A stretch of 64,000 nucleotides of DNA from Dyella humicola. GTDB lineage: Bacteria > Pseudomonadota > Gammaproteobacteria > Xanthomonadales > Rhodanobacteraceae. Made by a program: the position numbers and the translations under genes. The notes under the pieces are model-generated. The model had not been told where the DNA came from, searched no databases, and worked only from the letters and a program-made list of their open reading frames with translations. Below, one piece after another: positions 56,593 to 64,000 of the stretch (its first letter is position 1; every line of letters begins with the position of its first letter). The stretch spans positions 2,480,001-2,544,000 of the forward strand of contig NZ_JAPDPC010000001.1 of NCBI RefSeq assembly GCF_026283945.1, written 5' to 3'.

Positions 56593-59013
56593 ATGAACGC
56601 CTTGCCCAACCCCCTGGCCCAACGAGACGTGCGACAGGACGGGGCGCTCGCCGCGCCGGTCAGCGGAGGGGACCAACTGACCCGGCGACTCGCGCGGCGT
56701 TATCACGATCGCATCACCGGTGCCTTCGTGTTGCCTGGAAAAGAGGGCGAGTACGCTCCCCTGCCCCCGGATATGCCGGCACCGCTGATGGATGCATTGC
56801 GCGCACGCGGCGTCGACCGCCTCTACGCGCACCAAGCCCGAGCCTGGCAGGCCACCGCGGCAGGTGAGCACGTCGTCGTCGCCACGCCCACGGCTTCCGG
56901 CAAGTCCCTCTGCTACACGCTGCCAGTGATCAGCGCCGCCATCCAGCAACAATCCAAGGCGTTGTTCCTGTTTCCCACCAAGGCACTGGCACAGGATCAG
57001 GTGGCGGACTTGCTGGAGCTCAACCAGGCGGGCTCGCTGGGCGTCAAGGCGTTCACCTTCGATGGCGACACGCCCGGCGATGCGCGCCAGGCCATCCGCC
57101 TGCACGGCGATATCGTGGTGAGCAATCCTGACATGCTGCATCAGGCCATCCTGCCGCATCACACGAAATGGGCGCAGTTCTTCGAGAACCTGCGTTTCGT
57201 GGTGATCGACGAGGTGCACACCTATCGCGGCGTGTTCGGTTCCCACGTGGCCAATGTGCTGCGGCGCTTGCAGCGCGTATGCGCGTTCTACGGCGTCTCG
57301 CCGCAATTCATCCTGTGCTCGGCCACCATCGGCAATCCGGCCGAACACGCCAGCGCACTGATCGAACAACCCGTCACCGCGATTACCGAAAGCGGCGCTC
57401 CGGTGGGGGAGAAACATGTCCTGCTGTGGAACCCGCCGGTGGTGAACCCGGACCTGGGACTGCGCGCATCGGCACGATCGCAGTCCAATCGTATTGCCCG
57501 CACGGCCATTCGTGCCGGCCTGAAGACGCTGGTGTTTGCGCAATCGCGCCTGATGGTGGAGGTGCTGACGAAGTATCTGAAGGACGTGTTCGATAGCGAC
57601 CCGCGCAAGCCGGCGCGCATTCGGGCGTATCGAGGTGGCTATCTGCCCACCGAACGTCGTGCGGCGGAGCGCGAGATGCGCGCCGGCCAGGTGGACGGCA
57701 TCGTCAGCACGTCGGCGCTTGAGCTTGGCGTGGACATCGGCGCGCTCGACGTGGTGGTGCTGAACGGCTACCCCGGTAGCGTGGCCGCCACCTGGCAACG
57801 CTTCGGGCGTGCCGGACGGCGCCAACAGGCATCGCTTGGCGTACTGGTAGCCAGCAGCGACCCGCTCGACCAATACCTGGTCCGTCACCCTGAATTCTTC
57901 CAGTGCGCATCGCCGGAGCATGCCCGCATTGCGCCCGACCAGCCGCTGATCTTGCTTGACCATATTCGCTGCGCCGCTTTCGAACTCCCCTTCCATAGCG
58001 GTGACCTGTTTGGTCCACAGGACGCCACGCCGTGGCTGCAAGTCCTGGCCGAAGAAGGAGTCTTGCATCAGGAAGGCGCCCGCTTCGAATGGATTGCCGA
58101 CAGCTATCCGGCCAACGTCGTTTCCCTGCGCTCGGTGGCGGACGGCAACTTCGTCGTCGTCGACCGCACGCATGGACGGCAGACCATCGTGGCGGAGGTC
58201 GACTTCAGCGCTGCCGCGCTGACCTTGTACGAGGGCGCCATCCACATGATCCAGTCGGTGCCGTATCAGGTGGAGCGCCTGGACTGGACCGGCCGCAAAG
58301 CCTATGTCACGCGCACCAACGCCGACTACTACACGGACGCCATCGATTACACCAAGCTCAAGGTGCTGGAGGCATTCGATAACGCGCCGGCCGGCGCGGG
58401 TAGCGCGCACCACGGCGAGGTCCATGTGGCCCGGCGCGTCGCCGGCTACAAGAAGATTCGCTATTACACGCACGAGAACATCGGCTACGGCCCGGTCAAC
58501 TTGCCGGATCTCGAACTCCATACCACTGCGGTCTGGTGGCAGCTGCCGCAGCGCGCGCTCGACCAGGCCTTCGACCATCGCCAGCAAGCGCTGGACGGCT
58601 TCCTCGCCGCGGCCCATGCCTTGCATATCGTCGCGACGGTGGCGGTGATGGCCGAGGCACGCGATCTGCAGAAGGCGGTGGGCAGCGGCGATGGTGCATG
58701 GTTCGCCACGCCTGACCTCCATGGACGCGCACAGGTGCGCTCCAGCCTGGGTGAGCTTGATGCCGGCACGCACGGGCCCTTTATGCCGACGCTTTATCTC
58801 TACGACGCCTTCCCTGGCGGCGTCGGCTTGAGCGCGCCACTTTACGAGCGCCGCGAGGACCTGGTGCGGCTGGCGCGGGAGCTGGTGATGCGATGCGACT
58901 GTCGCACGGGCTGCCCAGCCTGCGTGGGGCCGGTGCTCGCTTCCGACGAGCGCAACGAAACGCCGCTGAAGGCGCTGGCCACGCGCGTGCTCGATCTCGT
59001 CGTCGCCCTATGA
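56593..59013 (+). CDS. DEAD/DEAH-box DNA helicase with DUF1998 zinc cluster (MrfA/YprA-like)
   Basis: The protein has 806 residues from the ATG with GGAG eight bases upstream. Walker A is VVATPTASGKSLCYTLP, the Walker B box is VVIDEVHTYRGVFGSHVANVLRRL, motif III is LCSATIGNPAEH, and motif VI is QRFGRAGRRQQ (with SVAATW before it). The C-terminal DUF1998/MZB part ends with four cysteines, CDCRTGCPAC, that bind a metal. This order is that of B. subtilis MrfA (YprA), a 3'-5' helicase of mitomycin repair. The next gene overlaps by 4 bp and resembles its nuclease partner MrfB. Confidence 0.93.
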   Translation: MNALPNPLAQRDVRQDGALAAPVSGGDQLTRRLARRYHDRITGAFVLPGKEGEYAPLPPDMPAPLMDALRARGVDRLYAHQARAWQATAAGEHVVVATPTASGKSLCYTLPVISAAIQQQSKALFLFPTKALAQDQVADLLELNQAGSLGVKAFTFDGDTPGDARQAIRLHGDIVVSNPDMLHQAILPHHTKWAQFFENLRFVVIDEVHTYRGVFGSHVANVLRRLQRVCAFYGVSPQFILCSATIGNPAEHASALIEQPVTAITESGAPVGEKHVLLWNPPVVNPDLGLRASARSQSNRIARTAIRAGLKTLVFAQSRLMVEVLTKYLKDVFDSDPRKPARIRAYRGGYLPTERRAAEREMRAGQVDGIVSTSALELGVDIGALDVVVLNGYPGSVAATWQRFGRAGRRQQASLGVLVASSDPLDQYLVRHPEFFQCASPEHARIAPDQPLILLDHIRCAAFELPFHSGDLFGPQDATPWLQVLAEEGVLHQEGARFEWIADSYPANVVSLRSVADGNFVVVDRTHGRQTIVAEVDFSAAALTLYEGAIHMIQSVPYQVERLDWTGRKAYVTRTNADYYTDAIDYTKLKVLEAFDNAPAGAGSAHHGEVHVARRVAGYKKIRYYTHENIGYGPVNLPDLELHTTAVWWQLPQRALDQAFDHRQQALDGFLAAAHALHIVATVAVMAEARDLQKAVGSGDGAWFATPDLHGRAQVRSSLGELDAGTHGPFMPTLYLYDAFPGGVGLSAPLYERREDLVRLARELVMRCDCRTGCPACVGPVLASDERNETPLKALATRVLDLVVAL

Positions 59014-59828
59014 GCGCATTCGCGGACAGACTGCGTGGCCTCCGTCGCCAGGCTGGCGTCACGCCCATGCCGCTTCGTCGCTCCGACCCACTTCCAGCGG
59101 GCTTGAGTCAATTGCTCGGCGTGCGGCAGCGCAAGCCCGGCTTGTCACGCCCTTCCGCGGAGCGGGACGTGCTGCCCGGCCGCACCATCGCAGCGGGCTT
59201 GCAGCTGAGCGAAGTGAGCGGCATCTGGCCGCCCTCGCCTTCCACCTTCGATGCCTCGTTCGCCCGCATTGGCGAAAGTATCGAACCGGAGCGACTGCTG
59301 CTGTTCGACACGGAAACCACGGGCTTGGCGGGTGGCACGGGCACCCGGGCTTTCATGATTGGCGTGGCAGACTGGCATCAGGGCCAGTTTCGCGAACGCC
59401 AGCTGCTGATCACCACGCTCGCCGCTGAAACCGCCATGCTGGACTGCTTCGCGTCCTGGCTGCGTCCAGACACCGTCCTGGTCAGCTACAACGGCAAATC
59501 CTATGACGCGCCGCTGCTGAAGACGCGCTTTCGTCTCCATCAGCGCGCTTGTCCGTTGAACGGGCTGGCTCATATCGACCTGCTCCATCCCGTGCGCCGA
59601 CGCTGGCGCGGCGTATGGGAAAATTGCCGCCTCGCCACCGTCGAACGACAACTGCTGCACGTCGTGCGCGAAGACGATCTGCCCGGTTCGGAAGCGCCGG
59701 CGGCCTGGTTAGGATTTCTGCGCGGCGGCTCGGCCGCGCCACTGCACCGCGTCGCGCGGCACAACAGCCAGGACCTGCGCAGCCTTGGCGGCATCCTGGG
59801 TCACTTCACGGATGAATCCGATGCATAG
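59010..59828 (+). CDS. RNase H-like (YprB/MrfB-type) exonuclease domain protein
   Basis: The protein has 272 residues. The DEDD-type core begins LLLFDTETTGLAGGTGTRAFMIG (DxE motif at about residue 97), continues with VLVSYNGKSYDAPLLKTRFRL and HIDLLHPVRR, and ends with RHNSQDLRSLGGIL (last Asp). This is the YprB RNase H-like domain. Its ATG overlaps the helicase stop (ATGA), so the two are co-translated. In B. subtilis MrfB is a DNA exonuclease acting with MrfA on mitomycin lesions; the same role here is inference. It lacks the C-terminal TPR part of B. subtilis YprB. Confidence 0.88.
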   Translation: MSAFADRLRGLRRQAGVTPMPLRRSDPLPAGLSQLLGVRQRKPGLSRPSAERDVLPGRTIAAGLQLSEVSGIWPPSPSTFDASFARIGESIEPERLLLFDTETTGLAGGTGTRAFMIGVADWHQGQFRERQLLITTLAAETAMLDCFASWLRPDTVLVSYNGKSYDAPLLKTRFRLHQRACPLNGLAHIDLLHPVRRRWRGVWENCRLATVERQLLHVVREDDLPGSEAPAAWLGFLRGGSAAPLHRVARHNSQDLRSLGGILGHFTDESDA

Positions 59829-59834
59829 GCCCTG

Positions 59835-60266
59835 TTAGCGGGCCGCTTCCACGAACTCGACATCCGCGATCCAGTTGCGCTGCCGACGGGCGAGTCGCGA
59901 GGCCATGTCTTCACCCTCGAAGCTACCCATCGCGCGACGAATGAGCGATGCATCCACATCATCGAATGCGTTGACACTGACTACCGCATACAGGCGGCCA
60001 TCGACCTCGCTGGTGGCCACCGGCACGACGCCGCAGCGGGAGCAGGTGTGGAATACCGCCGTCTTGGTGCCGAACGTATAGTGGGATACGCACGTCGGCT
60101 CGTTCACCACGACCTTCAGCGAGCCACCCGGACAGGAAGTCCATACGCCGCCGTGCTTCGTGCAAAAGGAGCAATCGCAGGCGCGTGCGGGAATCTCGCT
60201 GGGCTCGGGCTCCCAGATCAGCGAAAAGGCGATGTTCCCGCAATGGCATTGACCGTGGATGAGCAT
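59835..60266 (-). CDS. GFA-family (glutathione-dependent formaldehyde-activating-like) protein
   Basis: The protein has 143 residues. The zinc ligands appear as HGQCHCGNIAF, ACDCSFC and HTCSRCGVVPV, the CxC ... CxxC ... CxxC order of the GFA fold. Family members bind one or two zincs; the original formaldehyde role is doubtful for most members. Cytoplasmic. It converges with the exonuclease gene, 6 bp apart. Confidence 0.9.
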   Translation of the reverse strand: MLIHGQCHCGNIAFSLIWEPEPSEIPARACDCSFCTKHGGVWTSCPGGSLKVVVNEPTCVSHYTFGTKTAVFHTCSRCGVVPVATSEVDGRLYAVVSVNAFDDVDASLIRRAMGSFEGEDMASRLARRQRNWIADVEFVEAAR

Positions 60267-60475
60267 GCTTTCGATATCCGTTGATGAACCAGACGACCGA
60301 ACCCGTTCCAGGCTCGCTTGCGCTGGAGCATACCTACCCCGTGCCGGAAACGGACCCTGCGACGGCCTCGAAGCCGCTCCCGGCCATCGGTGCGAAACAT
60401 GAGGCGCTCACAGCTTTTCATGGTTGTCTTCGCAACACCGCCTACAATAAGCATCCTCACCGCTGGCCACCCCTG

Positions 60476-61186
60476 ATGACCGAACCCGTCCGCCTCGCCA
60501 AACGTATCGCCGCCATGGCCCAGTGCTCTCGGCGCGAGGCAGAGATGTACATCGAAGGCGGCTGGGTGCGGGTGAATGGTGAGACGGTGGAAGAGCCGCA
60601 GTTCAAGGTGCTGGATCAACTCATCGAGATCGATCCGCAGGCGCAGCTCGAACCCGCCGAGCCCGCCACCCTGGTCTTGCACAAACCCGCCGGCCTTTCC
60701 GCCGACCAGGCGCGCTCCTTGATCAGCATCGAAAGCCACGCCGATGACGATGCCTCCGGCGTGCGCCTGCTGAAACGCCATTTCGCTCGACTGGAATCGC
60801 CCCTGCCCTTGCCCGACATCGCTAGCGGGCTGCTGGTGTTTACGCAGGACTGGCGGGTCAAGCGTCGACTGGAAGAGGACAGCGATCGCATTGAACAGGA
60901 GATGATCGTTGAAGTTGCCGGCGAGCTCGCGCCGAATGGTCTCGCCCTGCTCAGTCACGGGCTCAGTTTCAACAACTACGCGTTGCCGCCGATCAAGGTC
61001 AGCTGGCAGAACGAAACCCACCTGCGTTTCGCCCTGAAGCGGATCTCGCCCAACCTGGTCGAACGCATGTGCAATGCGGTTGGGCTGAAGGTGCTGGCGA
61101 TCAAGCGCATCCGCGTTGGCCGCATTCCGATGTCGCGCCTCCAGCCGGGTCAATGGCGTTATCTCGCCAGCACCGACCGGTTCTGA
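60476..61186 (+). CDS. RluF/RsuA-like protein with altered catalytic residues
   Basis: The protein has 236 residues from the ATG before TEPVRLAKRIAAMAQCSRREAE, where the S4 RNA-binding domain begins (to about 50). The pseudouridine-synthase fold follows with ATLVLHKPAGL and GLLVFTQDWRVKRRLEED. The usual GRLD catalytic box is replaced by PLPDIASG (112-118): the Asp at 114 is one position off and Pro occupies its place. The active-site Tyr in EKxY is Met143. The fold and RNA binding are likely kept, but synthase activity is doubtful. C-terminal VGLKVLAIKRIRVGRIPM is typical of the family. Confidence 0.8.
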   Translation: MTEPVRLAKRIAAMAQCSRREAEMYIEGGWVRVNGETVEEPQFKVLDQLIEIDPQAQLEPAEPATLVLHKPAGLSADQARSLISIESHADDDASGVRLLKRHFARLESPLPLPDIASGLLVFTQDWRVKRRLEEDSDRIEQEMIVEVAGELAPNGLALLSHGLSFNNYALPPIKVSWQNETHLRFALKRISPNLVERMCNAVGLKVLAIKRIRVGRIPMSRLQPGQWRYLASTDRF

Positions 61187-61253
61187 ATGCCCTATTGAGT
61201 ACCTACGACGGTGCATGCTCGGGAACGCTGCACCGCAGCTCACCCTCCGGGCG

Positions 61254-62522
61254 CTACGCGCGGCCGCCGACATACGCCCTGCAATGATTCAAGTACTCAC
61301 GTTCGTGGACGGCAAGCAAGCCGGTAACCGCGCGCCAAAGCCATGAAGGAGCGGCCAGCGTGCGCGTGTGGTGGCGATGAAGCTCGTTGCGCCAGGAACG
61401 TCGGGTGTCGATATCCATTTGCGTCGAGTGGGCACGGCCAAGCACATGAGCGAGATAGGCAGCCGACCGGACGGCCTGCTTGCGTTTGATGCGCACGATG
61501 TCCAGCTTGAGATCCTGCGGTAGCAGCTCCCGCACGAAGACCGGCTTGCCGAGCAGATGCGTTGCACGCATGCGGTCGCCCAAGGCAGGGCACAGACGCC
61601 GAGCAGCCAACACGACTCGCTCGGCGTGATCTCTGGGCATGCGCACGCCCGATGCCCGCGGGGCAACGGATGCGGCGGCTTCCTTGATATCGATAAGACA
61701 GAGGTCATCACCCTCGACGCTTCCCCCATCGACATCGAGCAAGCTTGCATAGCGCAGACGGCCCAGCGAACTGCAGCCCTTGCGCCAGTACGCGGCGTCG
61801 AGCACGGCCACCTTGCCTTGCGTGTCGCGGTGGCGCAGCTGGGTTGCCAGCTCCGCCAGTTCCGGTTCGCGGAACAGCGCCGCAATCGCTTTGCGCTCCT
61901 TGTCCGTGATCGGCCAGAACTCGGAGCCCAAGGGGAAGCGCGTCTCGACACCCTGGATGCGCTCGTGCGCCAGTGCCTTCCAATTTCGCTGTGCTGCAAG
62001 CTTCATCACCAGTTTGATCGTATCTGGCATGACGGGCTCGGGCTCGTCCACTTCGGGAAACGCTGCCTCATAACCATCCAGCACGGCTTCCATCATTTCG
62101 GCCGTGGTAATGCCCGGGAGATCCGAGCCTCGCGCCGCCATCGCCAGGGACAACGAGAGCCGGATGAGGTCGTAGGCCGGATTGCTGATGACGCTTTGAT
62201 CGAAATCGCGTAGCTGTATATGCACACGACCTTGATCGTCGGCCACCGGCCCCAGGTTGCCGACATGGCAATCACCGCAGATCCAGATCGCCGGCCCATC
62301 GGGCAGAAGGGACGCGCCTTCGTCCGCAAGCCAAGCGTAGAACTGCCCGGTATTTCCGCGCACATAAGCATGGGCGGATCGCGCCATCTTGCGATGGCGC
62401 CTTGTCGCCAGCGCTGCTGCCCGGCGACGGGGCGATAGGGTGGCTTGCTTCGCGCGTGACATCGACTGCCCTCGGCCCAAGCCCTCATCCTCGTCGGCCT
62501 GCGATGAAGGATTCGTTGTCAT
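61254..62522 (-). CDS. DUF2252 family protein
   Basis: The protein has 422 residues from the ATG before TTNPSSQADEDEG. WICGDCHVGNLGP, QLRDFDQSVISNPAYDLIRLSLSL and RKGCSSLGRLRYASLLDVDG are the family signatures; the HxxN ... DFD pattern resembles the catalytic loop and metal motif of aminoglycoside-phosphotransferase-like kinases. A small-molecule kinase role is suggested by that resemblance, but no substrate is known. It probably acts in the cytoplasm. It is divergent from the GumN-like gene. Confidence 0.88.
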   Translation of the reverse strand: MTTNPSSQADEDEGLGRGQSMSRAKQATLSPRRRAAALATRRHRKMARSAHAYVRGNTGQFYAWLADEGASLLPDGPAIWICGDCHVGNLGPVADDQGRVHIQLRDFDQSVISNPAYDLIRLSLSLAMAARGSDLPGITTAEMMEAVLDGYEAAFPEVDEPEPVMPDTIKLVMKLAAQRNWKALAHERIQGVETRFPLGSEFWPITDKERKAIAALFREPELAELATQLRHRDTQGKVAVLDAAYWRKGCSSLGRLRYASLLDVDGGSVEGDDLCLIDIKEAAASVAPRASGVRMPRDHAERVVLAARRLCPALGDRMRATHLLGKPVFVRELLPQDLKLDIVRIKRKQAVRSAAYLAHVLGRAHSTQMDIDTRRSWRNELHRHHTRTLAAPSWLWRAVTGLLAVHEREYLNHCRAYVGGRA

Positions 62523-62773
62523 TACCGGGGAACACGCCAGGCGCAAGTAATCGTGGCGCCGCTGCCTAACGCGAATGCGCAAATCGCCGCCGCGTTTGTC
62601 ATGACCATCGAGGCTGCGGGCATTGCGCAGTGGCGCCGCGAACGCGAGTGGTGTTCAATCATCAGCGCCGGATCACCCTGCCGCTGGCGCCACCTGGCCT
62701 ACGAGCAGGCATGGCCGATGGCGATGCCATTCAGGCGCCAACGGGCCGTCGTGTCACCGCGAGGAGCCTCACG

Positions 62774-63808
62774 ATGCAAGGGAAGATCGCAATTTATGTC
62801 GCCGCCCTGATCATGGCGATGCCTGTATGGGCGCAGTCTGCCGTGCCGCCCGCGAACGCCGCCAGCGCGATCAAGCCACCATCCCCCGACAGCGTTGTCA
62901 GCCTTCAGGCCGTCACCGTGACCGGGCAACAGCCGGGTCCAGCGCTTTGGCGCGTACGCCGGGGTGATCACATCTTATGGGTGCTAGGCACACTGTCCCC
63001 CCTGCCCAAGCACGCAGAGTGGCAAACAGCACAGGTCGAAAAAGTCCTGGCAAGCGCCAAGGAATTGCTTGAACCGCCATCCGCCGAGTTGAAGATGCCG
63101 ACCAGCCTCTTCAACCGGCTGGCCTTGCAGCCTTCCGCCCGCCTGAACCCCGATGGCGCGACGCTACAAAAACTGCTCCCGCCGGAGATGTACGATCGAT
63201 GGCTGGTACTCAGGCGCCAGTACCTTGGCAATGACGACGCCCTGGAATACTTGCGCCCTATCGTCGTCGCCCAACAGCTCTACGAAGCGGCGCTGGCGTC
63301 GGCGGGCCTCACCAATGAAACCGATGTCGCCGCCATCGTGCAGAAGCTGGCGCGCAAGCACGGCACGCGCGTTCTTCCGGTCACCTATCAGCTGCTCATA
63401 CCGCACGCGCCGCCACTCGCCCAGACGGCCGATCAGGGCAGGCAGCAGGATATCGCCTGCCTGGATCAGACCATGCACCTCGTCGAGCACGACATGGGCA
63501 CGCTCACCAAACGCGCCAATGCCTGGGCTACCGGAGACATGAGGACACTGCAGAGCCTGTCGCAGGGGGCGACCTACGAGTCATGCGTGGTCGCCGCGAT
63601 CAATGGCGATTTTGCGCAGCAGCTGAATATTCCCGACCTGCCGCAACGCATCGAAAAGGCGTGGATGGAGGCTGCCGAATCCTCGCTCGTTCGAAACAAC
63701 CGTTCCGTCGCCGTGCTGTCGATGGAACAAATACTCGCGCCCGACGGTTTCCTCGCCAAACTCAAGGCCCAGGGCTATCGCGTGGAGGCCCCGGATGAGC
63801 AGAATTAG
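62774..63808 (+). CDS. Exported TraB/GumN-like protein
   Basis: The protein has 344 residues from the ATG with GAGGAG eight bases upstream. A signal peptide (MQGKIAIYVAALIMAMPVWA) is present. LWRVRRGDHILWVLGTLSPLPKHAEW is the family entry; the usual GT(I/M)H histidine is Ser here, a change seen in several GumN-like proteins. A helical middle (DGATLQKLLPPEMYDRW, LEYLRPIVVAQQLYEAAL) and the C-terminal SVAVLSMEQILAPDGFLAKLKAQGY follow. Periplasmic; some family members are proposed metalloproteases, but the missing His makes that uncertain. Confidence 0.88.
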   Translation: MQGKIAIYVAALIMAMPVWAQSAVPPANAASAIKPPSPDSVVSLQAVTVTGQQPGPALWRVRRGDHILWVLGTLSPLPKHAEWQTAQVEKVLASAKELLEPPSAELKMPTSLFNRLALQPSARLNPDGATLQKLLPPEMYDRWLVLRRQYLGNDDALEYLRPIVVAQQLYEAALASAGLTNETDVAAIVQKLARKHGTRVLPVTYQLLIPHAPPLAQTADQGRQQDIACLDQTMHLVEHDMGTLTKRANAWATGDMRTLQSLSQGATYESCVVAAINGDFAQQLNIPDLPQRIEKAWMEAAESSLVRNNRSVAVLSMEQILAPDGFLAKLKAQGYRVEAPDEQN

Positions 63809-64000
63809 CCAAGCAGAACTAGCTATATCCCGGCACCGATCACTACCGCCCCGCACCACGCCAACGGGTGAAGAGCAGCGCCGACTTCGCGCTTTTTATC
63901 GGCGGCTACGGCACATCCGTCGCCATGATCGGTGACGCGGGCGCCGTCGATGCAGGCGAGGTCTCGCCGGAAGGCTTCCGGTAACGATCACGCCAACGGA
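63809..64000. other. Right-edge interval without a recognised gene
   Basis: 192 bp after the GumN-like gene. Open frames run to the edge, but none has a start with a ribosome-binding site, and no family is recognisable. Confidence 0.4.

Noticed and set aside
56518-58773. 751-codon minus-strand frame opposite the helicase
   Set aside because: It is a shadow of the helicase, which has all its motifs; the antisense product has no domain pattern and no ribosome-binding site.

Overview
The window is high-GC proteobacterial DNA. It keeps the gammaproteobacterial gene neighbourhood aat / trxB / ftsK / lolA / rarA / serS, and has many TonB-receptor, PAP2-phosphatase and GumN-type genes. This suggests a gammaproteobacterium of the Xanthomonadales (Rhodanobacteraceae-like: Dyella, Luteibacter, Rhodanobacter). 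That placement is inference from gene content and order, not from a marker-gene comparison.

Region 1 (1 to about 17.9 kb) is accessory. It opens with the 3' part of a parallel beta-helix protein. A decayed tRNA-Ser copy with its terminator follows at 740-859, then a loose set of small metabolic, stress and membrane genes: GT-C-like membrane protein, PAP2 protein, LysR regulator with a divergent lipocalin-like protein, chloroperoxidase-like hydrolase, DUF1428, exported AHL-lactonase-like MBL protein, DUF488/DUF2945 pair, DoxX-like, DUF4239, DHFR-like and a long AI-2E transporter. It ends with four small genes, three of which share one leader sequence. The intact tRNA-Ser(UGA) at 17895-17984 closes the region. 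The two tRNA-Ser copies have the same orientation and bracket about 17 kb, as expected of an old tRNA-targeted island.

Region 2 (18-39 kb) is the conserved backbone: serS, rarA, lolA, ftsK, trxB and aat. It is interrupted between rarA and lolA by a TonB receptor, an exported acid phosphatase and a giant beta-propeller/GGDEF sensor. The receptor promoter is very AT-rich and has Fur-like half sites. trxB abuts a CGWC thioredoxin-fold gene.

Region 3 (39-64 kb) holds housekeeping and metabolism: marC, a three-gene operon like E. coli yjfL-yjfM-yjfC, an HD-GYP protein, ispG with a methyltransferase, an FNR regulator with all four cluster cysteines, an acetyl-CoA hydrolase/transferase, a phospholipase D-type synthase, xseA, an acetolactate-synthase/aldehyde-dehydrogenase pair, a PiT phosphate transporter, and a helicase-exonuclease pair resembling Bacillus MrfAB. 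It finishes with a GFA protein, an RluF-like protein lacking its catalytic residues, a DUF2252 protein and a GumN-like protein.

Palindromic intergenic repeats are scattered through the window, including a REPIN-like inverted pair between ftsK and lolA. I saw no CRISPR array, rRNA, complete insertion sequence or phage gene.
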